Shown: positions 45,901 through 57,900 of the stretch, piece by piece
How positions within the stretch are numbered: the first letter of the stretch is position 1
Layout of the letters: each line of letters begins with the position of its first letter
Origin: Leuctra nigra
Lineage: Eukaryota > Arthropoda > Insecta > Plecoptera > Leuctridae
Reading direction: 5' to 3'
DNA length: 64,000 nucleotides
NCBI GenBank assembly: GCA_934045905.1
Contig: OW203768.1
Span: 11,932,316 to 11,996,315, forward strand
The notes under the pieces: generated by a model
The model's database searches: none
Told to the model about the DNA's origin: nothing
What the model saw: only the letters and a program-made list of their open reading frames with translations
Position numbers and translations under genes: made by a program

Positions 45901-48900
45901 ATGTATTAGTTTTCGACATTTCACTCCTCAGCAAAAACAAGCTGTACGTCACACGCCGTGTTCCGTGTGTTACGGGATGCATAGAACCGGCTCTGGCTAA
46001 TCTATACGGCCCGACTCGGCGTGTGACGTCAAATTGTGTTTCATGGACAGCTACAATCTACCAAACTTTGTAAATTCGTTCCTTGAAAACTATTCATCAC
46101 ACAACAAAAATAATACCACATCTGTCTCCAACTACATCTCAACATTCATAAAATATTTATTATTCAAAAATCTAAACTTCACTTCACTTCCCAATTGTCG
46201 CCAGCAGCCTGGTCAATGGACGAGTACTGAACGCGAATTACAATGCCCTGCGGTTCAACTTTTAATTGCATCGGTCCAGGCAATTGCGGCGGTAATTGAT
46301 GGCGTCAGCTGCACTCCCAACGGGCAGTGGAATCGATGTGTCATCGCCTCATCGGGCCAAGTCAGCCGGGAAAACTCGCCACTGATTTGCCTCCGCGGTT
46401 CAACAGTTTACCCTTCATTCAAGTGAAAAGCGGGATAAAAGGATTTATAATTAGTTTTCTGTGCAAACAAACCTTTTGCTATTGGCTAAGAAACTTGGTT
46501 AAAAATTCTAATTGCAAGAGCGTTGGTCTTGGATGCCGCCAAGATCATTATCTGGGGGCAAGGGGGAGGGGGTACTTGCCCCCATGGATTTCCAAAAAGA
46601 CCGAAAAGGGAAAAGGAAATATTCCAAAAAGATATCTTTGTTTTGTTTGCCCTATTTCAACGAAAGGGAATACTTTGCCTCACCTATGATATTTTGGTTC
46701 ATTTCTTACAGAGCATGTTCATGATTCTAAATAGGTTGAAAAATATTGCTCAAAATACGAATAAAAAACTGTTTTAGGCTTTATGTTCTGTTTAAAAATC
46801 GCCCAAAGTGCTTGGAATTGAGTTAAAATTAAAAAAAAATCTGGGGCTGTGCGCCCCGGACCCGCATGTACCGGGGCCCTCCTCCCTGACACTCCAGTGT
46901 AGTTTAACATATTGCCCCCCCCCCCCCCCCCTCTCCGGGTAGAAATCCTGCGGACGCCCATTGGTCCAGTCTCTAAAAGTTATTGAGTTTTGGGCAACCA
47001 GCAAAACAAAAGTAGATAAGAGTGACATACAACGTTGGGTTCTGTTCTGGTGAAAAAGTTATCAACCTCCATAATTATGTAAATACTGATGTTGTATCGT
47101 CGTCAGAGGTATAGTGTTTTAAGAAAATTTGATGCAGAGGCTGTCTAATGGGGGGAGTGAATGCTCCAAGTCCAAGTGGCACTGTCGCGTACGCCTGGCA
47201 TCCAAAACGTTTAGCCGTGATGATAGAATTACACATGCTCTGTGTTCTTGCTTGTCTCGCGTCTAACAATCTGCTTGGTCGACAGGTTCTACCAGATCCG
47301 CACGTCGCTGCGTCTGTCGCCCAAGCTGCCAGTCAAAGTGGAGACCACTCTGCCCAAGAGTCAGCGTAAGTGTCTTCTGTCATAGGCCTAGGTCAGGGGT
47401 CGGCAACCTTTTTTGGTGAAGGAGCCAATTTCCCAAAAATTAATAAACTAAATAATAACGGGAGCCGCAGTAGAGGCAATTAAATATAGTACACCGAAAA
47501 TAATAAATTTAACGCCTAGTTTATTTTGATATTTTTACGAAGCATACCAATTGTTGCCCCGCAGGGCTATTTTTTAAGAATTTCAAAAATGTAAAAGTGA
47601 TTCTGGACTCTAAATTGAACAAATTAAATAAAATAACCTGCAAAGTGTTGCCCCGCAGGGCGTTTTTATTAAAGAATTTCAACAATTTAAAAGTGATTCT
47701 GGGACTCTAAAATGAACGACTGAATCAAATAATCTTCCAATTGTTGCCCCGCAGGGCGTTTTTTCTTCTTCAAATTTTCAAATTTTTCGATTCCAGATTT
47801 TTATTTAAATTATAGAGCCACTGACGAACCGCCAAGGAGCCGCAGGTTGCCGACCCCTGGCCTAGGTAATTGCAGTCCAGTCATATCCAAACCCAAAACA
47901 AATTGTAACGGTCGGCTTCTTGGTGTCATGCTCTTCAGAGAAATGCCCTCTACTACACAACATCCAAAATCCTCTCAAATTCGTGCACAGCAAGTACTTT
48001 TTCATCACTTCCACATTTTTTTTATGCAACTCTGAGTTTGACGAAACTTGCCTGAATTGTTCATCATCATACTAAAGAAACGCGCGCGCATCTCTTTGAG
48101 CGTTTTCCTCTAAATCTCATCGTTTGGGAAATATGGTCCTCCCAAAACTTGAAATTTCACTCAGTTGATCGTCTAAAACTGACTAAAAGTAAAATATGAC
48201 TTTTCGACGATGCAGTTTAGAGAAAACCGCTCAAAGAGCCACGTGTTTCTTTAGGATGATGAACAATTCTGCCCAGTTTCGTCAAAATCGGAGATGCATA
48301 AAAATATAATATTAAAAAGTAGTTCAATGCACAGATTTTGGTGGTTTTTGGATGTGTAGGGAATTTTCCGAAGAGAATGACACCAAATAATCAAATGTTA
48401 TCATTTGTTTTGGGTAAAACTCTCATTTGACTGGTTGTGTCTGCTGTGGTGATAGTTCATCATTATGCGGTACCTATGTTTATCTAGCCGTGAAATGCTT
48501 CATTGTGCCAGCTATTTGTAGACGCGGTGGTATTTTTAAAATTTTGCTCAAGGTAAATCGGGATAATGGCTAGCTGAGAATGGATGACCGCCGGCTAGTT
48601 CAAATTTTAACATCTTTCTCGAATGTGACATAGGTATCCTATCTAATTGAATTTCAAGCGGTGTATTCAGAGACCAAAAAATCCGACGTATACCAACTAA
48701 AAGATATACATTTGCTGTAAATGTTTAATATGTTTGTTTTTATTTTGTGGAAATAAGTACTATGGGTTGGTGCAATTTTGATGCCAATTTGACGAAATCT
48801 GATAAAAAATTGCAATTTTTCTTAGGCGAGTGTAGATTTTCTGAGGCCTCTCTTGCTTTTGTAAGAAAAATGTCTTACAGTTCTGCTGCAATGCAACTTA

Positions 48901-51900
48901 GTACATTTTTCTCTTGGAATGTTTGGATTTTCGATTGCGTACTTTTCTGCTATAGATAACATTTTGACGCGGTAATTGGGCGCCTCCCACTCCCTAGAAA
49001 CCCCCCTAAGCATTTCCATTAAGTCCATATTACACCCAGCAATTAAAATTCGATAATTTCAATCAGAGCCTAATTGGATTTCAGACCCTCATTCGCAGCG
49101 CAATATTATTATAGCTACAAAATTGAAATTGCCTGATTTTAATGATGGTGTAGCAGGGGCGTTCGACAGTTTGACAGGGGTTGTTTGACCTCTTCGTCCT
49201 CGTATACCGAGAGCGTGGAATCTACATCAGTAGTCATACCGTGTCGCTGACAAAAGGAAAACTCGTGATTATTGGATTTTGTATTTTTGACCCGTGAAAT
49301 GTCACGCCCCCCCACCCTTCAGTCTTCGAATGCCATGAATGCATGACTAAACTTTCGATATTGATCTCGGTGATACGGTTGGCGCCCAACTTGTGGGCTT
49401 ATCGTGTTTTTTGTGCCGTGATTTAAATGTGTTTACGAGAAAATTAGTTGATAAGGGTATCGGCGGATATTATGGCTTTAAGGCCATTGTGATGTAATAA
49501 ATTAAATCAATTAATGTGGCCTTGTTATGAAAGATGAAGTTTTGTTGAAACTGAAACTTGATTAGAACAGGCACCACAGCTAGAGTAAATACCCGCTACA
49601 AAAGTTATTGTTTAAAATATTAAATATTAAAATATTGAAAAAGTGAAACCCTGTCACATTTTTTTTATTTTTTTACTGAGAATTTGAAAATTATTAGAAT
49701 TTAGATTTTAAATTGTCTAGACTTTTAAATCGACTTACCTCAGGGTGTCCACTGCCCACTATTTTACACTTTTTTCCCACTATTTTCAGCATGGCCACTA
49801 TTTGACCACTATTTTAAGCAAAATCCTGAAAAAGCCACTAAAATACCACTATTTTGGCAATAGATTGTTCGATAATTTCCTTAATTTCCATAATTGTGAA
49901 CTGGCAATTTTAGATGATCGAAATCGCCGAAATTTCTAGTCCAAAACGCGTAAAAATGGCTCTATTTCATTCTTGAAATTCAAAATTTTCCTGGGCCTGC
50001 GCGGCCCGGTCCCGCGGGTTTCTGTGGGGCCGTCCCAATTTACTTACCTAATGAAATGTAATGTCTTTACATTTATTGATGTACCATGTAATCAGAAGAC
50101 TGTGATTCAGATTGTTATTACCTGCTGGTCAGTTACACTTCATACTTATGCCAGTGTAATTCCAGTGTCATAGTGTAGAGCGAAGAGTAGGGTAGGTAGA
50201 GTATCTATTTTGAGTTTGAAATGTGGAACATTCAAATTATGAATAAATTGTAATGTGTATAGTAGGTAGCCTACTTACGTTTATTTACCATGTAATCAAA
50301 GCATTGATTTTCATGTAAAGAAGTGCTTTTTTTATTGCATATTTCAATGCAGGCCCACTATTGTACCACTATTTTTCAAATAAGCGCCCACTATAATGAC
50401 CACTATTTTACTCAAATCTGCCCACTATTCCAAGTGGGCAGATATAAAAGTAGTTCAATGCTACATACAAACTACTGCAGATGTATTTGTACATAAACTG
50501 TTTTTGATAGCTTACGAAAATTTGCTTAAAACTCAAATAAGGAGTAAAACGTAGAAGATCTATAAAAAAATAGCACAATCTAAATCCCAAAATAACGCGC
50601 CTACATTGTATTAATAAACAATGCAACACTGTAGTAGACTTGTTTCGGCCAGTAAATCAGGAAGGATCTGTCATTTGAACAACAACAATGATTCCATTAT
50701 TCTCACGGCAGTACTCTGTGCTGTCTGCCCAGATATCTAGGGGATGTGGGATCGGGATAGAACATCACATCAAACAGTGTGGAGACGTTTACACGGGCTC
50801 ACAAACTGAAAGGATTCTTTCAGAAAAATAGCAATACAATATTTACATAATATTATTTTATATTAAATATTTATATTCAATATCTATTTATCTTCCTTGC
50901 CCTGTTCAATAAATTTACGTACCTAATCTAAGTCTTGTCAAAATAAAAACTATAAGTAATTTTAAATTTAAAATATAAAGAAATACCTAATGATAATTTT
51001 GAATATATGAATTAGGTACTTTGGTCCAATTTTTGTATTTTTTCAGCCTCGTTATTCTGTACCTACATAATTTTGAATTTTGAAAAATGTACACTTGGCA
51101 CAACTAAAATTGATCCTTCAATAAATCTGAGTGACTGAAATTATGTTAGATCCCACCATCAGAAGTGATTCCAAGCGATCTCCTTGTCTCACTCTAGTAG
51201 GATGACCTCTCATTTCAATGATAATCAGAAGCTTTGATTGTTATGGAACATGACCAGCAGTCATTCAAATTTGTTCACCGATCAATTTTTGTTGTGTCGA
51301 GTGTACTTATGAGGTAACATCAGTTGGATTCAGAATGATTTGAATTAAAGTGATGCTTAGAGGTTATTCTGTATTGATATTAGTGAAGTGTGTTGACTGA
51401 TTTGGTTCCACCCCCGTGTTTGAGCGCAATGTTCTTCCCGCGCAGGCACGGACTTTGTGTTCCCGGCGTGCGTGGTGAACGGCGCGGGCGTGAGCAAGAC
51501 ATTCCAGATCCTCTACCGGAACGAGGAGGTCCTTCTAGATGACGTCGTCGTCTTCCGTGCGCACATCCTCGTCGACAGTCACAAGGTATGATTGCCGCTG
51601 CGTTGATGCCGACAATGAGTTCCTCAGTTCCTCATGCAATTTTATATTTTTTCTAAGGAATTTTGACATTGTAAGTTTAAAGTACTCTCTGTGCCATCAG
51701 AGCACAAAAAGGCTCAATTTCTTTACGTATCCAATCCTTTAGACACATTAATAAGTAAGACATTAACATTAGTAAGTTTTCAACTGTACACATAAAGAAG
51801 CTGAAATTCTTCATGTTTAATTATGGACTTCAAAATGAACTTTTGAAATTTCATACACTTCAAGAAATGTTACCTATTTATGAAGATTTTTTTCCTCTTA

Positions 51901-54900
51901 TCTTGTGGGGGGTACAGAAGTACCTATTAGTATTTTCAATGGACCAATGGTGATGGGAGGAGTCAATGTAGAATAATAGTTCTCTTTACTCACACTAGAG
52001 CAGCACTGTCCATATAGTGGGAGAAAGAGCCAATCAAACATTTGGGGGGAAAGACAGTTGAATTTCCAAATGGATCCATTTGCTATTTGATTAAAGTTCA
52101 TTCACGATTAGAATTGCAAGCCGTAATGGCGGCCGTGTAGATACTACTGTAGTCAAATGAACAATTGTATACCTACATATGAAAATATCAATAGAATAAT
52201 CCAAAACTATGTATAATACGACTGTAGATGGAAATAAATCAATTTGATTGAATTTTTCTAATATTTTCTAATAATAAAAATAGTGTATTTGACATAATTT
52301 ATACAATTTCAATAATACAAAGAAGAAAGTCTTGCCATTGACAGGGCAGTGTTCAAGTGACTGACCAATGAACGACGTGATCGACCAATACGTCAGTGAA
52401 ATTCTTATCGTGAACGAACTTTACTATTGATTACTGTGTTGTCACAGCCTTCTTGACGGTCACAGCCCACATCCTTCTGTCATCTGTTTTATTCGTGATG
52501 TCACATAGCAAGATAATGACTAGTGGTCCATTTAACAATCATCTCTTTCAAGCGGTAGCACTCTAGAGTTGCACTCCAAATGCTCCAATGTTTTTCATGG
52601 TTTATCTAAGTCGAGAGACAAATGCTTGGAAGTTTTCCTATTTATACTGCCTTCATTCCACTTTCCATTCTACTCCTTTCTCCTCTATCATCTTCCTTTC
52701 ATCATCCTTCGCCATTGGCCTAGTCGCAGAACAGTGTGACGTTACACTACGCCGCTCTGTGTACAGATTGAGGACACGCTGGAGCGGGCGGACTTCACAC
52801 TGAGCGTGGAGCTGTGGTTCACGGATCAGGCGTGGGGCGCGGCCGCCGACCAGCAGAGCGCCATCTCGTGCGTGTCGGCGCGCACCCTCCAGCTGCGCTT
52901 CTCGCCAACGCGCGGCCTCCACTACCACCTGCCCGTCCTCTTCGACTACTTCCACCTCGCCGCCGTCACGCTGACGGTCCACGGCAGCCTCGTCGCGCTG
53001 CACCAGCCGTACATCAAGTGAGTCCGGCGGGCGGGATGTTACGTACCTGATCGCTTTGGACCCTAATGTGTTTTAGTTTGTTCAAGTAAAGTTAACATTT
53101 TCAGAGGCTTTGACTTCGACGTGGTTTTTCAAGTGATTTTTTGAGTCTTATATTCACACTTATACCTTGTCCCCACTCTGACTTTCAACTGCAGTTGAAA
53201 TCTCAATCGCAGTTGAAAACCAGTGTGAACTGAACGCGATCGAGTTCAACTGCAGTGGAAATCTCAATTTAGTTCTGGAAAGGCAGTTGAGATTTTAACT
53301 GCTGTTGAAAGTCATTGTGTGAACAAGGTACATATAACAGAATTTTAAAACCAATTAGTACTGCACAGATCAAGCTCACTTTACTAGATATTGTTACGCG
53401 GCTACGTCTCCTCCACCAGTGTTACGCGCAGCTCAGTTATAGCCACGTATGGTACCGAGTTTACTAGGGATCTTGGGAGCTTATTCTGGTGTACAAATTA
53501 TTCAGTAACCCTTATAATGAATTTAAGAATGAGTTTATTTAAATAAAATTACACAAAGAGTTTAGTTGTGACTGCGTGGGTTTACACTTTAACCTATTGA
53601 CTTATCTGAATGTCGGCATGGGCGCAGAGTCCCTCTCCCCTGATGTTCTTGGGTCTGCGTCGTCCAGCCTTCCTCCCGTCCCGTGGTCTCGAGCTCTTCT
53701 CTCGTTGTCGTCTCGTTCGCTTCTCTCGTCGTTCCATCGGTCAAGTCCTGGGTAGCGTGTGATTTGCATAGTCAACGCTTACCACGCTAGAATCCTGCCT
53801 ATTGTTCGTCCAGCGCGGCCGAGGCTCTTGATGCTCTAGCACGGTCTTGCAGTAGATGTTTATGCAAGACCGGCTTATGTCCACTGGTGATGTTGGACCT
53901 GGACGAACAATAGCCGCGTAGAAGCCAGGACTTGCCGAGTTGCAGATCTTGTTGCATTGACGTCATTTATCTGACATCCGACACACGTCGCCTCTAGAGG
54001 CAGGAAATCACGAGGACCCAAACCAAAATCGACCATCTTCTTGGTCCTCGTAACAATCCCCCTTCCCCTCCAGAAAGCGACCCGGCTTTCTAGACAGGTG
54101 TGTCGGATTCAGAATACCGAATTGTCAAAACTCAAAAGTCAAAAGTTCTCAAAGTCCAATTGCCGTTTCGCCAAAATTTCGCATCTTCTTTCTTCCTATC
54201 GTCAATAATCAAGTCCGTCTTCACCAAATTGCAATGTTCTCCATAGGCCTCCAGCCATCTCGCAATGTCTCTCATCAAAATTATTTCAACCAGTGTAATT
54301 GTAAATACCAATTAAAATACCCCTACAGCCACAACTCAAACCCAAAAACCAAAAATATGTCAAATTCAACATTCAAAATTTCCAGTTTCATAGACTCAAA
54401 CAAACAACATCTCAATTCTCAACAAAAATATAACAATAAAATTAAAATCACGTGTCTGCTAAGAGTTAACAATAATTTTCGTAAACAGCCAAGTCTGTTG
54501 TGTGAATATCTATTTCTTGGATTTTAATGAAATACTGCTAACAACTTATCAAACTACTACTCATGTTGCTTAGACTCTACAATCTCGATGCTACAAGTTC
54601 GAGAACTTGGTTTACTTCTCGGTCCGAAGACACAACACAGCACTACACTCACAAAACACTGCACCCGACGACGTCCTCACGCACTCTTCACACTCCTCAT
54701 GTCAACGCGCTGCGCAGGTGGTATCTTGCAGGCGTGAATATCCAAACTGAGCGCGTTTCCCAAGTCGTCGGTGGCTCAGCAGTGGAGTTCCAGAACTGTG
54801 ATGCGCCTCCCGTCCCGAGAGCTCCCCGGTCCTCGATCTCGCATGACATCCATCTCTCACAATGATACCTCATCTCTAAAATGGAAAACACCATCTATAA

Positions 54901-57900
54901 GTAAACTCTTATTTTTATATAATAAAACCTATACTTATCATTAAACTTTACACCTGAACAGAGATGGCATAAAAACTTTTACAGCATCAAGATGAAAATT
55001 TATTTTTAACATGCAACCCTGTAATTTAAACTGAACAATCTCAAACTGAAACAATGAAGCCATAACAACAACAATATTATTTTGAACATTTTTCTCATAA
55101 CAATTTATCTCACTCTAGAGAATTGACAAAGTCTGGAAGAGACAACACTAAAATTAATCATTGATGCCGTCCATCTCTGTTTGCAACACCATGACCTCCC
55201 GGAAAGTTGGAATGTCACAATCTCCATTTTCGTAGAAGACGATACCGGTAACTCTTGCACATCTGCCAAACGGTAGTGTGTCTAACTACACCCCCCTATC
55301 TAACTAGATTTATGTCTCTCACACACAGCCAAAGCTGAGGAGGTATCCCAAATAATTTTTTTTTTTTTTTTTTTATCACACACACATTTACACATTTCCC
55401 TTGCATACTTCCATGTCTTGAACCCCCGGAAATCTTTTCCAAAATCAACAATTTTGCTAAAACTCTCTTTACCAATTATTAATCTCTCCATGAAGACTCA
55501 AATTTAAAATGACCTGGCAATTCAGAATAATTACCCGTGACTGGCAATGACACAGGTGACCTGTCTTGGCGGAGTGCATATCGGAGGGTAGAAGCTTCAG
55601 TCCCAGTCAGACCACAAACCACCATCATAAAGAACACCCTAAAGTCGGTCCATCCCCAAAACTCCAAAATAGCTCCATGAACCTCTACTCTGGCCATCCC
55701 CAACCTATTTGATGCTGACCTTGCAGTGAATATCATGAAACAAACCCCTCATGTCAAACTCGCTGACTTCGCATACAATCAGCTCACAATTTACCCGGGA
55801 TAATTTCCGTTTGAGAAAAAGTTTTTGTATCTTTCTGAAACACTACAAGTCGCCAAATAACACACAGCCAGAGCGAGTCGAAAACGCGTGTTGGGCCCTC
55901 CCTATCGGGTAACCAACAAACAACACACCTGAGCAACTTTTGGGGACCTCGACGAAATCGTGGTCTGACGGACTAATCCCCTTGGACAACATAAAACTCA
56001 ACACGAAGCAACCCCATTCTACCCTCGGCAATGACTCGATCAAATCGCCATGCACCCCATGACGAGATCACCCATAAACCCACAAGAATAACAACATCGA
56101 ATTTGCCTTCATGTCACGTTAATATCTTTCACACGAAGATCCAATTATGCCCCCTGCATATGTGTGCCCTCACACTTGCATTGGTTTACCCCTTGTAAGT
56201 ATACAAAACAATGTCCTAGATTTCCGGGTTCAAGCATTCAATGTGCCCTAGATTAGCATCGTCCTTGCACACGTTCTTACTCCTACGCTTCAAGTGTCAT
56301 CACACACAATCTCACCTAGTTGCAAAATTGCAACATTGCATTTTGTAATGACACCTGCACAGCTGCATGAGTTCTGAACGTTGATCCTTGTATGCAACTA
56401 TAATAGAAGACAAATGCATAAACTGCTTCACAACACACGCACGCTCGCATCATATAAATCCCGATAAACCACAATCCTGATAGGCTTTCCAGAGAATCGA
56501 ACTCCGGCCTTTCTACCTTGAAATCATTCATTTAACACCCGCACAATCACACACAGTATATAAACACTATAATGAGCACTAAAGACGCTCCAAACTGCTA
56601 CAAAAACCTAGTATAAGCCAATATTTACACCAACCACCTGCACAATTACACTGTTGTGTTTTCTTCGCCTCTCAAAGGTAACTGAACCTATCCTTGATCT
56701 TTTCATTCGAGTAACTCTTTTACAGTACAGTCACCAATTTTGGACAATTTAATACCATTCAAATTTTGTTTCAAGTAACACTTCTTCGTTCCCACACTAA
56801 CAAAAATACCGTTTAAATTTTGATTACACATTTTTTCGTTTTTTTTTTTTTCATATTCTTTTTCCGATACCTCACTAATGAACTTTTCCCGTGTAAAAAC
56901 TATCATCCTGGACCATTCCTGTTCCCGTTGTTACCTAGAGTTGACCCTTTACTTGACCCTTTACCCACCGTTGTGTAACCCGGCCCCGCAGCCACAACAT
57001 TTTTGAAAACAAATTTAAATAGCAACTTCCCGTTTCTTAGTTGACTTGAATTTACTAAACCTAATACTTTGCACACCAAAACACCAAACCCTCCCTTGCA
57101 GGGACAGAACCCACGCAAAAACACGGCGCCTCCACCAGTGTTACGCGGAAACGGCGCCTCCACCAGTGTTACGCGGCTACGTCTCCTCCACCAGTGTTAC
57201 GCGCAGCTCAGTTATAGCCACGTATGGTACCGAGTTTACTAGGGATCTTGGGAGTTTATTCTGGTGTACAAATTATTCAGTAACCCTTAGAATGAATTTA
57301 AGAATGAGTTTATTTAAATAAAATTACACAAAGAGTTTAGTTGTGACTGCGTGGGTTTACACTTTAACCTATTGACTTATCTGAATGTCGGCATGGGCGC
57401 AGAGTCCCTCTCCCCTGATGTTCTTGGGTCTGCGTCGTCCAGCCTTCCTCCCGTCCCGTGGTCTCGAGCTCTTCTCTCGTTGTCGTCTCGTTCGCTTCTC
57501 TCGTCGTTCCATCGGTCAAGTCCTGGGTAGCGTGTGATTTGCATAGTCAACGCTTACCACGCTAGAATCCTGCCTATTGTTCGTCCAGCGCGGCCGAGGC
57601 TCTTGATGCTCTAGCACGGTCTTGCAGTAGATGTTTATGCAAGACCGGCTTATGTCCACTGGTGATGTTGGACCTGGACGAACAATAGCCGCGTAGAAGC
57701 CAGGACTTGCCGAGTTGCAGATCTTGTTGCATTGACGTCATTTATCTGACATCCGACACACGTCGCCTCTAGAGGCAGGAAATCACGAGGACCCAAACCA
57801 AAATCGACCATCTTCTTGGTCCTCGTAACAATATTGCCAAATACAATATGATAATTAAAAAATTGTATATATAACACTTTGAGGTCATACCAGAGGTCAT

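Larger units (their letters stand above)
53392..57830 (-). mobile_element. Non-autonomous LTR element, 4.4 kb
   Basis: Two 664-bp LTRs (53392-54055 and 57167-57830) begin TGTTACG and end CGTAACA on the plus strand. They differ at about two sites by eye and are flanked by ATAT. The purine-rich tract (minus-strand CTGGAGGGGAAGGGGGAT) abuts the left LTR, so the element points leftward. The 3.1-kb interior has no frame longer than about 100 codons and no reverse transcriptase, protease or integrase motif, so it must be mobilised by enzymes from elsewhere. It lies in the FAM135 intron between 53018 and 60688. Confidence 0.9.
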
